Shown: piece by piece, positions 40,539 through 49,650 of the stretch
Position numbering within the stretch: position 1 is the first letter of the stretch
Layout: each line of letters opens with the position of its first letter
Source: Pseudomonas salomonii
GTDB lineage: Bacteria > Pseudomonadota > Gammaproteobacteria > Pseudomonadales > Pseudomonadaceae
Length of the DNA: 64,000 nucleotides
Direction: 5' to 3'
NCBI RefSeq assembly: GCF_900107155.1
Contig: NZ_FNOX01000002.1
Span: 434,001-498,000 of the forward strand
The notes under the pieces: generated by a model
The model's input: the letters and a program-made list of their open reading frames with translations, nothing else
Told to the model about the DNA's origin: nothing
The model's database searches: none
Translations under genes and position numbers: made by a program

Positions 40539-40910
40539 TTACTGAGTACGCCACGAGTCAACAACGTCTGCGCCAAACTCGACTTTCCATTCTTTCAGTT
40601 GTCGATGATTTCCTCCCTTGGTTTCGATCACCTCACCCGAGTTTGGATTCTTGTAAATCTTCACTTCGCGAGCCTTACGGATGGCCTTTACGGAGGCAAC
40701 TATTGGTGCCGAGGTACGACGGCCAGCCTCTGGATCCAGGATGCCAATGATGTTCTTCAAGCTGAAGCCGTACTCGCCAAGCAACGCACGTAGTTTGCTC
40801 TCAAATTCCATTTCTTTTTTCAGACCGGAGTCACTTTTCATCGACTCGAGCTCTGCGAGCTGTTCGGCCAGTTGTTGTTCAAGCTTGCGAAATTCAGCCA
40901 AACGAGACAT
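40539..40910 (-). CDS. MvaT/MvaU-family H-NS-like silencer
   Basis: A 123-residue xenogeneic silencer. The N-terminal oligomerisation helix is RLAEFRKLEQQLAEQLAELE; the C-terminal DNA-binding domain is APIVASVKAIRKAREVKIYK followed by NPNSGEVIETKGGNHRQLKE. This is the MvaT fold with its AT-hook-like loop. Chromosomal MvaT/MvaU silence AT-rich foreign DNA; an ICE-borne copy may act as a stealth protein or modulate the conjugation genes. It lies alone on the minus strand between two conjugation blocks, with its own terminator. Confidence 0.9.
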   Translation of the reverse strand: MSRLAEFRKLEQQLAEQLAELESMKSDSGLKKEMEFESKLRALLGEYGFSLKNIIGILDPEAGRRTSAPIVASVKAIRKAREVKIYKNPNSGEVIETKGGNHRQLKEWKVEFGADVVDSWRTQ

Positions 40911-41217
40911 GTGAAACTTCCTTCAGGTTAGGGAAATGAGAAGTGAACGCCCCCATACTAAGCGATGATTGACTCTTCGTCACCCATACGCGTTTCAAGC
41001 AAAAGTGAATCCACTCATTGCCCTATGTGCAACACATTACTCATGGGGAAGGATTGCTAGACTGGGCTCTCTTTTTCGCCCAATCGATTGCTAGTGTATG
41101 TGTGGGTAAGTTTCTTCCGCTCGCCTCCAAAAAAGCGATACATCCCATCTCGCGTTTTATACTGAGTAATTCAACCCCTAACTTGATGCTGGCGCCATCT
41201 CCACATGGACCAGTATC
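40911..41217. other. Intergenic promoter region, no gene
   Basis: A 307-base region between the mvaT-like gene and the RAQPRD gene, which are divergent. It must carry both promoters. It is rather AT-rich from 41090 to 41200, as expected for a silencer target, but I cannot mark a reliable promoter. Confidence 0.45.
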
Positions 41218-41553
41218 ATGTCGACTACCGTCTTTCGCTGCTTGTTATTCCTTTCACTGGCCATCGCTCATGGCAGCGGCTATGCCGCATCGACTCATGA
41301 ACTGGAACAGTTCAGCCTAGTCCAGCAGCAACTCGACACTCTCGAACGCCTTGCGACGCGAGCGGAGGCAGCCCGTACCCTTGAACCAATCGAACGATAT
41401 CGATTCGACTACCCCCGACTGACCCAGGACATTCAGCGCATCCGCCAAGGGGTGCAGAGCTATCTGTTCCCCTCCCGTGCGCAACCCCGCGACCCCAGTG
41501 AACTGGTCGGCGACTACCGCCTCGACACTCCGATTGCAGAGTCCTCGCCATGA
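41218..41553 (+). CDS. RAQPRD-family ICE protein
   Basis: A 111-residue exported protein. The signal peptide is at about 1-24, followed by helical sequence and the family signature SRAQPRDPSELVGDYRL near residues 88-104. This family (TIGR01690) heads the second conjugation block in PFGI-1/SPI-7-like ICEs. Function unknown; probably periplasmic. It overlaps the next start (ATGAGC at 41550). Confidence 0.88.
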   Translation: MSTTVFRCLLFLSLAIAHGSGYAASTHELEQFSLVQQQLDTLERLATRAEAARTLEPIERYRFDYPRLTQDIQRIRQGVQSYLFPSRAQPRDPSELVGDYRLDTPIAESSP

Positions 41554-41789
41554 GCATGACTGACGCTCAGATCGCAGCGTTCCAAAACGCCGCCGGCTTC
41601 GCACCGCAGAGCAGTTCGACGCTGTGGTTGTCCCTAGTTCTCGTCCTGACCTTGCTGTGGTGCGCCTGGGTGATGTGGACGGCTTACCGGGGTTGGGCGA
41701 GCGGCAGCGTGCGCTTTGGAGCCTTCGGCGGCAGCGCCGCACGCGTGCTGCTCACCTTGCTGGTTTTGATGTTCTTCACCCTGTCCTAA
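41550..41789 (+). CDS. TIGR03758-family ICE membrane protein
   Basis: A 79-residue small membrane protein with two hydrophobic segments (LWLSLVLVLTLLWCAWVMWT and VLLTLLVLMFFTLS). The conserved N-terminus is DAQIAAFQNAAGFAP. It matches the PFL_4701-like/TIGR03758 family by size, order and sequence. It overlaps the RAQPRD gene by 4 bases and is 17 bases before the TIGR03745-type gene. Role in channel assembly is inferred. Confidence 0.8.
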   Translation: MSMTDAQIAAFQNAAGFAPQSSSTLWLSLVLVLTLLWCAWVMWTAYRGWASGSVRFGAFGGSAARVLLTLLVLMFFTLS

Positions 41790-41806
41790 CCCAGGAGATC
41801 GCCGCC

Positions 41807-42178
41807 ATGCTCAAGTGCTTTACCCCTCTGAAAAACAGCCTGCGTGATCGTGCGAGCCAGCGCTTGATCGGACTGCTGCTGGTGCTCGGCCCAAGCCTGG
41901 CTTTTGCCGAGCTCCCCACCATGGAAGCCCCTTCGCGCGGCGAAGGATCCGGGTTGATCGAGACGATCAAAAACTATGCCTACGACGGCGGCATCCTGCT
42001 CGGTCTGCTGATCGCCCTACTCGCTTTCTTGGGGGTGGCGTGGCACTCATTGACCGTCTATGCCGACGTGCAAAACCAGCGCAAGACCTGGAAGGACCTC
42101 GGTGCTGTAGTCGGAATCGGAGCTCTGTTGGTGGTGATCATCATCTGGTTCCTGACCAAAGCCGCCGCGATTCTGTGA
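41807..42178 (+). CDS. TIGR03745-family ICE membrane protein (VirB2-like)
   Basis: A 123-residue protein with a cleavable N-terminal signal (LLLVLGPSLAFA) and two hydrophobic segments (GGILLGLLIALLAFLGVAWH; VVGIGALLVVIIIWFLTKAA). Small size and two-helix topology resemble pilin-like VirB2/TraA subunits, so it may be the pilus subunit of this T4SS; that is inference. AGGAG precedes ATG 41807 by 9 bases. Confidence 0.8.
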   Translation: MLKCFTPLKNSLRDRASQRLIGLLLVLGPSLAFAELPTMEAPSRGEGSGLIETIKNYAYDGGILLGLLIALLAFLGVAWHSLTVYADVQNQRKTWKDLGAVVGIGALLVVIIIWFLTKAAAIL

Positions 42179-42185
42179 GATCGAT

Positions 42186-42599
42186 ATGAGCGACACTATC
42201 GAACGCCTTGCCGACGGCACCTTGGTCTTTTTGCCTGAGCGACTCAATCGTGATCCGGCCGTATTGCGCGGCTTGACCAATGATGAGATGTGGGTAGCAC
42301 TCGGTACCGGCGCCGTCATTGGCCTGCTGCTGGGCGTTCCTCTGACGATTGCCACCGCCTCCATTGCCGTGGCGCCCACCAGCATGATCGGGGCCATGGC
42401 GGTGGTGCTATTTTTCGGTGGCACGCTACTGCGTCGAGCCAAACGGGCCCGGCCAGATACGTGGTTGTACCGCAAGCTCGAATGGATACTGGCCAGTCGT
42501 TGGCGCCTGGGTCGTGGGAGCTGGATCCTTCACTCCGGCGCCTGGACGGTTCGCCGTTCGCGTCGGCTGCGCCCTGCTCTGTCGCGGTGGCAACCATGA
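42186..42599 (+). CDS. TIGR03750-family ICE membrane protein (VirB3-like)
   Basis: A 137-residue protein. LADGTLVFLPERLNRDPAVL is a conserved N-terminal signature, followed by a hydrophobic hairpin (VALGTGAVIGLLLGVPLTIA; MIGAMAVVLFFGGTLL) and a basic tail. The topology and position resemble TraL/VirB3, a small inner-membrane part of the T4SS. It starts 7 bases after the previous stop and overlaps the next gene by 4 bases. Confidence 0.83.
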   Translation: MSDTIERLADGTLVFLPERLNRDPAVLRGLTNDEMWVALGTGAVIGLLLGVPLTIATASIAVAPTSMIGAMAVVLFFGGTLLRRAKRARPDTWLYRKLEWILASRWRLGRGSWILHSGAWTVRRSRRLRPALSRWQP

Positions 42600-43237
42600 G
42601 TCGCTTTCGAAACAAGGTGGATGCCCAACAGGCTCATATCTTCAGCTTGCGTCTGGCGGTAGTGATCCTTGCCCTGGTCTGTGCCGGGCTCTGGTACGGC
42701 TGGCGTTCGGCACCGACCGATCTGACCGTGCATGTACCCCCAGATCTGCGCTCGGGAAGCACGCGCAAGTGGTGGGATATCCCCTCAGAGAATGTGTATG
42801 CCTTCGCCCTGTACATCTTTGGCCAACTCAACCGCTGGCCTTCGGATGGCGAACAGGACTACCGCCGCGCTATCTACAGCTTGCAGTCCTACCTGACACC
42901 CGCCTGCAAGGCCTTCCTCGACGGCGACTATGAGTACCGCAAGGCCGCCGGCGAGCTGCGCCAGCGGGTACGTGGTGTCTACGAAATTCTGGGCCGAGGC
43001 TACAGCGAAGATCCGGAACTCAGGGTCAAGCAACTTGATCGCGATAGCTGGCTGGTCACCCTCGACCTCAACGCCGATGAGTACTACGCGGCCGAACCGG
43101 TGAAACGGGTGGTGGTGCGTTATCCATTACGCGTGGTGCGTTTTGATCTGGACCCCGAACGCAATAAGTGGGGGCTGGCACTGGACTGTTATCAGGGCAC
43201 TCCGCAAAAAATCTCCCTGCCTGGAGGTGAACCATGA
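42596..43237 (+). CDS. TIGR03746-family ICE protein (TraE/VirB5-8-like)
   Basis: A 213-residue protein with one N-terminal membrane segment (SLRLAVVILALVCAGLWYGW). The periplasmic domain follows (DLTVHVPPDLRSGSTRKWWD, AFALYIFGQLNRWPSDGEQD). It resembles TraE-like inner-membrane channel proteins. Overlaps both neighbours by 4 bases, so expression is tightly coupled. No catalytic motif. Confidence 0.83.
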   Translation: MSRFRNKVDAQQAHIFSLRLAVVILALVCAGLWYGWRSAPTDLTVHVPPDLRSGSTRKWWDIPSENVYAFALYIFGQLNRWPSDGEQDYRRAIYSLQSYLTPACKAFLDGDYEYRKAAGELRQRVRGVYEILGRGYSEDPELRVKQLDRDSWLVTLDLNADEYYAAEPVKRVVVRYPLRVVRFDLDPERNKWGLALDCYQGTPQKISLPGGEP

Positions 43238-44046
43238 AGTGGATGTCTACCCTGGGGCTCACCATCGCACTGATGCTATGGGGAGTTGCAGCACAGGCCG
43301 TCGAGTTGATGCGCTGGGAACGCATCCCTCTCGCGGTCCCGCTGTTGATTAATCAGGAGCGTGTGGTCTTTATCGAGGAGGATGTCCGAGTCGGCGTCCC
43401 CTCAACTCTGACCGGCAAGCTGCGCGTGCAATCTACCGGCGGCACGCTGTACCTGCGCGCGTCAGAAGCCATTGCACCTACCCGATTACAACTGCAATCG
43501 GTCGCGACGGGCGAGATCATCCTGCTGGATATCGCCGCCACGCCTGGCGATCAACCACTCGAGCCCGTGCGTATTATCAAGAATGCTCCGGCGCAGACTA
43601 CCGAGACGGAACCCAGCACCGTCCTTGTTCCAGAACGTACGCCGATCCCGGTCGCTTTGACGCGCTACGCCGCACAAAGCCTATACGCACCTTTACGTAC
43701 CGTTGAGCCTCTGCCCGGCATACGTCGCGTCCCGCTCAAGCTGCGCACCGCACTGCCGAACTTGCTGCCGACTGAAAACGTGTCCAGCACGCCCATCGCC
43801 GCTTGGCGACTAGGTGATTACTGGGTGACGGCGGTGAAGTTACGCAACCTTGGTTCAGCGACGGTGCAACTCGATCCGCGTCAACTTCAGGCCAAGTTGT
43901 TCGCCGCGTCCTTCCAGCATGCTTTCCTCGGGCCTGTCGGCAGCCCTGAAGACACCACGATTGCTTACCTCGTCACCCGCGGTGCCGGCCTCGAACACGC
44001 CGTGCTGCTCCCGCCCGTTACACGAGGTGCTGACGATGAAAGCTAA
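43234..44046 (+). CDS. TIGR03749-family ICE protein (TraK/VirB9-like)
   Basis: A 270-residue exported protein. The signal peptide is about 1-22 (GLTIALMLWGVAAQA). VELMRWERIPLAVPLLINQE is the conserved start of the mature part. Two beta-rich regions resemble TraK/VirB9 channel proteins, and the C-terminus has VTAVKLRNLGSATVQLDPRQ. It overlaps the TraB-like gene by 11 bases. Likely an outer-membrane core-complex component. Confidence 0.82.
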   Translation: MKWMSTLGLTIALMLWGVAAQAVELMRWERIPLAVPLLINQERVVFIEEDVRVGVPSTLTGKLRVQSTGGTLYLRASEAIAPTRLQLQSVATGEIILLDIAATPGDQPLEPVRIIKNAPAQTTETEPSTVLVPERTPIPVALTRYAAQSLYAPLRTVEPLPGIRRVPLKLRTALPNLLPTENVSSTPIAAWRLGDYWVTAVKLRNLGSATVQLDPRQLQAKLFAASFQHAFLGPVGSPEDTTIAYLVTRGAGLEHAVLLPPVTRGADDES

Positions 44047-45553
44047 CGCCTTGCTCAAATGGCTGGTACCGGCTGTGTTGCTAGGCGTGGTGTTCATCAT
44101 CCTGAAAACTTGGGTCGCGGGTGGTACCTCGCCTTCGTCGGTAAGTCCGACTGCTCAGGACAACCTCCAGTTATCCGCCGAGCAGGCCAAGTCGCTCGGC
44201 ATTGCGGGTGACACCCCACGCGACACGGTTGCCACCCTGGTCGGCCAGGTGAAGGCCATGCGCAGCGACATGCTCGGCCTGAAAAAACACAACGATTCGC
44301 TGCAGGCGGAGAACAACCGCCTTCGCGAGCGGGAAAACAGCGTCGATTCGCGTATCCAGACGGCGCTTGGCAGCGTGACCCAGCAGGTCGACGAAGGCCG
44401 CCGCCAAGCCAACGAGGCCCGGCTCAAAGCGGAACAAGACAGTCGTCAGGCTCGCGGTCTGCTGACGCAATTGCAGGATCAGTTGTCGGGGCTGGCTGGC
44501 AAGAGCAAGGACATGCCGATTGGATTGGGGCTTGAGCCCGGCGACGGCGCTCAGTTCGAAGGGCGACACTCTGCCAATGATGCGCTGCAGTGGATTGAAC
44601 CCTCGGATGCTCAGTCCACCGACGCCAGAGGCAAAACCATAACTTCCTCCGCACTGAGCCTGCCTACCGCTTTCAACTCTCTGGACGGCTTGAAAGACAA
44701 CGCGATTGATCGCAGCCAGAAACAGCTACGTGCAGTTACCAAGGGTGAGCGCGACCTGACGCGATCCGTTGATCGTACCGAAGGCGCGAAGCCGGTCTAC
44801 ACGATCCCCGAAAACGCCACGCTGATGGGCTCGGTCGCCATGACTGCGCTGATCGGCCGGGTCCCGGTGGACGGCACCGTGAATGACCCCTATCCCTTCA
44901 AGGTGCTGGTCGGTCCGGAAAACCTGACCGCCAACGGCATCGACCTACCGGACGTCGCGGGGGCCGTGATGAGCGGCACGGCGTCCGGTGACTGGACCCT
45001 GTCCTGTGTACGCGGACAGGTCGAGTCAATTACCTTTGTGTTTACCGATGGCACCATCCGCACGGTGCCTCAGCCGAAGGCAGTAGCCAGCCGCAATGCT
45101 TCCACCACCCAGAGCTCGAACACCGACAAGATCCGTGGCGGGCTCGGTTATCTGTCCGATCCGTATGGCATTCCTTGCATTGCCGGCGAGCGCCGCTCGA
45201 ACGCCCAGCAATACCTCGGCAGCCAAAGTCTGATCACGGCAGCTGGCGCAGGTGTCGCTGCCTTGCTAGGAGATGAGCAGAACAACAGCAGTGTGATCAG
45301 TTCGGGCGGCAATACGCTCGGGCTTACCAACAGCACAGGCAACAGCGCGCTGAATTCAATTCTCAGTGGTGGGGTCAGCGACATCCGCGAGTGGATCAAC
45401 AAACTGTATGGCGAGACCTTTGCTGCCGTGTACGTGCCACCGTCCGCCCAAGTCGCGCTACACCTCGACCATGAAATCACCATCGACTACGAGCCCAAGG
45501 GCCGGAGCGTTCGCCATGAAAAAGACCATGCTTCTCTGCCTGACTTGGATTAG
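44036..45553 (+). CDS. TIGR03752-family ICE protein (TraB/VirB10-like)
   Basis: A 505-residue protein with an N-terminal membrane anchor (LLKWLVPAVLLGVVFIILKT). A coiled coil (about 50-150) and a C-terminal TraB/VirB10-like beta-barrel follow (TLMGSVAMTALIGRVPVDGT; DWTLSCVRGQVESITFVFTD; AQQYLGSQSLITAAGAGVAA). It would bridge the inner and outer membranes. Its last 38 bases overlap the start of the lipoprotein gene. It is intact, in contrast to the unrelated trbI fragment at 11.4 kb, the equivalent protein of another system. Confidence 0.88.
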   Translation: MKANALLKWLVPAVLLGVVFIILKTWVAGGTSPSSVSPTAQDNLQLSAEQAKSLGIAGDTPRDTVATLVGQVKAMRSDMLGLKKHNDSLQAENNRLRERENSVDSRIQTALGSVTQQVDEGRRQANEARLKAEQDSRQARGLLTQLQDQLSGLAGKSKDMPIGLGLEPGDGAQFEGRHSANDALQWIEPSDAQSTDARGKTITSSALSLPTAFNSLDGLKDNAIDRSQKQLRAVTKGERDLTRSVDRTEGAKPVYTIPENATLMGSVAMTALIGRVPVDGTVNDPYPFKVLVGPENLTANGIDLPDVAGAVMSGTASGDWTLSCVRGQVESITFVFTDGTIRTVPQPKAVASRNASTTQSSNTDKIRGGLGYLSDPYGIPCIAGERRSNAQQYLGSQSLITAAGAGVAALLGDEQNNSSVISSGGNTLGLTNSTGNSALNSILSGGVSDIREWINKLYGETFAAVYVPPSAQVALHLDHEITIDYEPKGRSVRHEKDHASLPDLD

Positions 45554-45932
45554 CTTGCTCTGCTGGGTCCTGACGGGGTGTTCCACCGACAAAGAAACGC
45601 TTCTGCCCCATGGCGAGCAAACCATGCTGGACATATGGAACGGCGCCGGTTCGCAAGGCACTCAGCAGCAATTGTTAGATGCTCGGCAGCAGCTACGCCG
45701 CCCGTTGGCTCAGACGGATTTCTCCGCGTCTGTCCAGGAACCGTATACGCGCACCGCAGCGAACGAGATCCACAATCTGTTCCCTCGCCTGCCCAATCCC
45801 GATCTGGTGCTGTACGTGTATCCGCACTTGAGTGGTACCGAGCAGGCACCGATCCCCGGTTACTCGACCGTCTTTCCGTTCTACCAACGGGTGCAGTACG
45901 CATTACCCGGTGAACGCCAGGAAGACTTGTAA
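45516..45932 (+). CDS. TIGR03751-family ICE lipoprotein (VirB7/TraV-like)
   Basis: A 138-residue lipoprotein with signal peptide and lipobox WVLTGC (Cys about residue 21). The mature part carries YTRTAANEIHNLFPRLPNPD and LVLYVYPHLSGTEQAPIPGY. By position it is the TraV/VirB7-like outer-membrane lipoprotein. The gene start lies inside the TraB-like gene and its stop shares a base with the ATPase ATG (TAATG), a compact operon. Confidence 0.85.
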   Translation: MKKTMLLCLTWISLLCWVLTGCSTDKETLLPHGEQTMLDIWNGAGSQGTQQQLLDARQQLRRPLAQTDFSASVQEPYTRTAANEIHNLFPRLPNPDLVLYVYPHLSGTEQAPIPGYSTVFPFYQRVQYALPGERQEDL

Positions 45933-48682
45933 TGCGTAGCGGCGGTTCGGGTAACCGCACTGGCGCGTGGAAAGCCTGGCGCAACCCATTACGTCCTCGC
46001 GCCACGCTGGCCGATGACGCCGCACTCTACGCACACAACCCCAGCTTCACCGATCACCTGCCTTGGGTCGAATACCTCGACACCGAGCAGTGTTTTCTGC
46101 TCGATGACAACCGCTCGGTGGGCGCGGTGCTTGAGTTACTGCCCATCGGCACCGAAGGGCGAGAACCCGATTGGTTGATGGCCGCCCGCGATGCCCTTGA
46201 GGATGCCTTGCAGGACAGTTTTGATGAGCTGGATCAAACGCCTTGGGTGGCGCAGTTTTTCTGCCTGGACGAAAACGACTTCACTCCCTACCTGACACAG
46301 CTCACCGATTATATTCAGGACAGCGCTGGAGGCACGGTCTTCACCGAGACGTATTTGGAGCTCATCCGCCGTCATCTCAAAGCCATCGCCAAGCCCGGTG
46401 GCCTGTTCGAGGATAAGGTGGTGACGCGCCTGCCCTGGCGCGGCAACAACCGACGGGTGCGCCTGGTGGTCTATCGCTGGCTTGAGTCTGGCGCCGAGGA
46501 GACGGGACTCACCCCGGTACAATCCCTGCAGCAGGCTTGCGAACGTATTGCAGCTTCATTGCAGGCGTGCGGCGTGCAATCGGCACGAGTTGATGGCCGC
46601 GGTTTTTATGCCTGGTTATTGCCCTGGTTCAATCCGGCGCCCAGGCTCACCGATGAAGCGCCCGAGGACTTTTACCAACGTATCGCCTATCCGGAGCCTG
46701 CTGATGGCGAGTCGCTGGAATTGCCCTTCGATCACGACTTCGCCGAACGGTTGTTCTTCAACGAACCGTGTTCGGATGTGCAACGAGGACTCTGGTACTT
46801 CGATGGGCAACCCCATCGGGTCATGGTGGTGGACAAACTGCGACGGGCACCGTCGATTGGTCAACTCACCGGAGAAACCCGTAAGGGTGATGCAGTCAAT
46901 GCCCTGTTCGACCAGTTACCCGAAGGCACGGTGATGAGTCTGACCTTGGTGGTCAAGCCGCAGGATGTGCTCGAAGACCAGTTAAACCGGTTGGCGCGCA
47001 AAGCCATCGGTGAAAACCTGGCCTCGACCCAGACCCGTCAGGATGTCGAAGAGGCTCGTGCGATCATCGGTCGCCAGCACAAGCTATACCGCGGCACCCT
47101 GGCGTTCTACGTGCGCAGTCACGATGAACAGCAACTGCACCAGCGCTCGGTCAGCCTGGCCAACGCGCTGTTGGGCGCGGGGCTGCAACCGGTACGCGAA
47201 GGCGATGAAGTCGCCGCCTGCAACAGCTACCTGCGTTGGTTGCCGATGGCCTATAACCCGGCCCGCGACACACGCAACTGGTACACCCGCCTGATGTTCG
47301 CCCAGCACCTGGCGAACCTCGTCCCGGTGTGGGGCCGAAGCACCGGCACCGGCCACCCGGGCATCACCCTGTTCAACCGCGGCGGCTCGCTATTGAGCTT
47401 CGACCCGTTATCACGCCTGGACCGGGCCATGAACGGGCATCTGCTGTTATTCGGCCCGACCGGTGCCGGCAAGTCGGCCACCCTGGTCACCCTGCTGATG
47501 CAGGTCATGGCGGTGTACCGCCCTCGCCTGTTTATCGTCGAAGCAGGCAATTCGTTTGGTTTGCAGGGCGACTACTTCGCAACGCAGGGCCTCTCGGTCA
47601 ATAAGGTCCAATTAAAACCTGGCGCCTCGGTCAGTCTCGCACCGTTCGCCGACGCTTGGCGCCTGGTCGAGCAGCCGGATCAGGTAGCGAGTCTGTCTGT
47701 CGATGAGCTGGACGATGAGGTGGTAACCAGTCGCGAAGACCAACGTGATGTGCTCGGCGAATTGGAGATCACCGCCCGGCTGATGATCACTGGCGGCGAG
47801 GCCAAGGAAGAGGCGCGCCTGAGCCGGGCCGATCGCAGCCTGATCCGTGAGTGCATTCTCGATGCGGCGCAGACTTGCATCACCACGGCCCGCCAGGTAC
47901 TGACCCGCGACGTGCGTGACGCCTTGCTGCGCGTCGCTGCTGACCCGCATTTGCCAGAGAAGCGTCGCGAGCGTGCCCAGGAAATGGGCGAGTCCATCGA
48001 CCTGTTTTGCCAGGATTTTGAGGGCGAATTGTTCGATCGCGAGGGCACGCCTTGGCCCGAGAGCGATGTGACCATTGTCGATCTGGCCACTTACGCTCGC
48101 GAAGGCTATGAGGCACAGATGTCCATCAGCTACATCAGCCTGTTGAACACCGTGAACAACCTTGCCGAGCGCGACCAGTACCTTGGACGGCCGATCATTA
48201 TGGTCACCGACGAAGGCCATATCATCACAAAGAACCCGCTGCTGGCGCCATTCGTGGTCAAGGGCACGAAGATGTGGCGCAAGCTCGGCGCTTGGTTCTG
48301 GCTGGCGACGCAAAACCTTGCCGACTTTCCCTCTGCCGCGCAGACCATGCTCAACATGATCGAATGGTGGATTTGTTTGAACATGCCGCCCGCGGAAATC
48401 GAAGAGATCGCACGGTTCAAGAAACTCACGCCGTCACAGAAAGCTTTGTTGCTCTCCACCAGTAAGGAGCCTGGGAAATACACTGAGGGGGTCGTGCTGT
48501 CGAAAAAACTCGAAACGCTGTTTCGAGCCGTGCCACCCAGCCTTTACCTCGCTCTTGCCATGACGGAGCCCGAGGAAAAAGCCGAGCGCTGGAGGTTGAT
48601 GCAGGAGAACGGTTGCTCGGAGTTGGAAGCGGCTTTCCAGGTAGCTGAGCGTATTGACCAGTCCCGAGGAATCGGGACATAA
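45932..48682 (+). CDS. Conjugative transfer ATPase, VirB4/TraC-like (TIGR03744)
   Basis: A 916-residue AAA+ ATPase of the PFL_4706 family. The N-terminal part (about 1-450) is the TraC-type domain. The Walker A is LFGPTGAGKSATLVTLLMQ at about residues 505-523, the Walker B/DEGH motif PIIMVTDEGHIITKNPLLA is at about 754-772, and ATQNLADFPSAAQTMLNMIE follows. It powers pilus and channel assembly. ATG 45932 overlaps the upstream stop. The length is normal and no lesion is seen. Confidence 0.92.
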   Translation: MRSGGSGNRTGAWKAWRNPLRPRATLADDAALYAHNPSFTDHLPWVEYLDTEQCFLLDDNRSVGAVLELLPIGTEGREPDWLMAARDALEDALQDSFDELDQTPWVAQFFCLDENDFTPYLTQLTDYIQDSAGGTVFTETYLELIRRHLKAIAKPGGLFEDKVVTRLPWRGNNRRVRLVVYRWLESGAEETGLTPVQSLQQACERIAASLQACGVQSARVDGRGFYAWLLPWFNPAPRLTDEAPEDFYQRIAYPEPADGESLELPFDHDFAERLFFNEPCSDVQRGLWYFDGQPHRVMVVDKLRRAPSIGQLTGETRKGDAVNALFDQLPEGTVMSLTLVVKPQDVLEDQLNRLARKAIGENLASTQTRQDVEEARAIIGRQHKLYRGTLAFYVRSHDEQQLHQRSVSLANALLGAGLQPVREGDEVAACNSYLRWLPMAYNPARDTRNWYTRLMFAQHLANLVPVWGRSTGTGHPGITLFNRGGSLLSFDPLSRLDRAMNGHLLLFGPTGAGKSATLVTLLMQVMAVYRPRLFIVEAGNSFGLQGDYFATQGLSVNKVQLKPGASVSLAPFADAWRLVEQPDQVASLSVDELDDEVVTSREDQRDVLGELEITARLMITGGEAKEEARLSRADRSLIRECILDAAQTCITTARQVLTRDVRDALLRVAADPHLPEKRRERAQEMGESIDLFCQDFEGELFDREGTPWPESDVTIVDLATYAREGYEAQMSISYISLLNTVNNLAERDQYLGRPIIMVTDEGHIITKNPLLAPFVVKGTKMWRKLGAWFWLATQNLADFPSAAQTMLNMIEWWICLNMPPAEIEEIARFKKLTPSQKALLLSTSKEPGKYTEGVVLSKKLETLFRAVPPSLYLALAMTEPEEKAERWRLMQENGCSELEAAFQVAERIDQSRGIGT

Positions 48683-48807
48683 GGAAAGATTTTGAGCCCA
48701 TATGGCGTTACATCTGCGCAGGGCTGGAGGGCGGTTTTGTGCTGGATATGTCCGAACTATCTGAGTAGATTACTCGTCGACACTCAGCCAAGCGGAAGGA
48801 GTCACCC

Positions 48808-49080
48808 ATGGATAAAAACGATCTAATCGAGGCCATAGCGAGCTCCGCCGACCTCCCGAAGTCTGCCGCCGGGCGCGCACTGGATGCACTCACAACCATC
48901 ATATCCACTGCGTTGAAAGGCGGTGAGGACGTCACCTTGGTGGGATTTGGTACCTTTGCAGTGAAAGCGCGTGCAGCGCGCGACGGACGTAACCCTCAAA
49001 CGGGTGCCATCATCAAGATCGCAGCCTCGAACACGCCTAGTTTCAAAGCCGGTAAATCGCTGAAAGACGCGGTTAACTAG
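48808..49080 (+). CDS. HU-family DNA-binding protein
   Basis: A 90-residue HU/IHF-like protein. [20 protein letters not shown] is the N-terminal helix pair. The beta-arm signature [25 protein letters not shown] carries GRNPQTG, and [11 protein letters not shown] ends it. It bends DNA and may serve the nicking or excision complexes. GGAAGGAG precedes ATG 48808. A strong hairpin follows the stop. An HU gene here is a usual feature of this ICE class. Confidence 0.93.
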   Translation: MDKNDLIEAIASSADLPKSAAGRALDALTTIISTALKGGEDVTLVGFGTFAVKARAARDGRNPQTGAIIKIAASNTPSFKAGKSLKDAVN

Positions 49081-49096
49081 ACGCTGGTGGCGATTA

Positions 49097-49131
49097 CCCA
49101 ATACCAACTCTGCGAGAGCCTTGGTATTGGG
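49097..49131 (+). terminator. Hairpin after the HU gene
   Basis: CCCAATACCAA pairs perfectly with TTGGTATTGGG (11 bp) around a 13-base loop, 16 bases after the HU stop. No T-run follows (CTTCGG does), so it may protect the 3' end or terminate only weakly. Confidence 0.6.
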
Positions 49132-49194
49132 CTTCGGCAGCCGAAACGCTGGCTGAACTCTGGCAACCTTCAAACTAGGTGTTTGAACGCGTCT

Positions 49195-49482
49195 TTAGCG
49201 ACGTTTCTTTCTGCTTTGATTTGGGCTGGGTGGCACACTGCTTAGCCGCTGCTGAATCCTCAACAAAAATCCAGCTTCAAAAGCATCCTGGCAGTCACCA
49301 GCAGGAAAGGTTTTGCGCGTTTGTGCCAATTCCCACCACAGTGGAATCTCGCAGGACGTATCAAGCCAAGCTTGGGCGCATTGCACGCCACGTTCGATCA
49401 TTGGGGCAAATTCGTTGCCCCAAGGTGTCAGAAGACTCAAGCAACCATCCGCCGCAGGAATTGAAACGTAGTTTTCGTCCAT
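49195..49482 (-). CDS. Small ICE hypothetical protein
   Basis: A 95-residue soluble protein on the minus strand (MDENYVSIPAADGCLSLLTP ... CEIPLWWELAQTRKTFPAGD, basic tail SRKKRR). ATG 49482 with AGGG a few bases upstream is preferred to one two codons earlier. No domain recognised. The gap from the HU hairpin to this gene is short, and its start faces the Xre promoter region. Confidence 0.55.
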   Translation of the reverse strand: MDENYVSIPAADGCLSLLTPWGNEFAPMIERGVQCAQAWLDTSCEIPLWWELAQTRKTFPAGDCQDAFEAGFLLRIQQRLSSVPPSPNQSRKKRR

Positions 49483-49635
49483 ACACACCCTAGATTTCTA
49501 ATTTATTGTTAAACGCGCAGTCCAGCCTCGAAATCTTAACGACACCAAATGAGCGCTCGATAACAGGCAAGGGCATAAAATAGCCTAGATCAATACCAAT
49601 GTAGACTATATCCCGTGGATTGAGAGTCCCTCAAG

Positions 49636-49648
49636 GCGCAATTTGCGC
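49636..49648. promoter_or_regulatory. Palindromic operator over the xre start
   Basis: GCGCAA-T-TTGCGC, a perfect 13-bp palindrome that ends 2 bases before ATG 49651. It occupies the place of the Shine-Dalgarno sequence, and there is no other good ribosome-binding site. It suggests autorepression by the Xre protein and possibly a leaderless transcript. Confidence 0.55.
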
Positions 49649-49650
49649 GC

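Noticed and set aside
47612-48313. A 233-codon minus-strand frame inside the VirB4-like ATPase gene
   Set aside because: Opposite the Walker B part of a complete ATPase; no domain and no ribosome-binding site.
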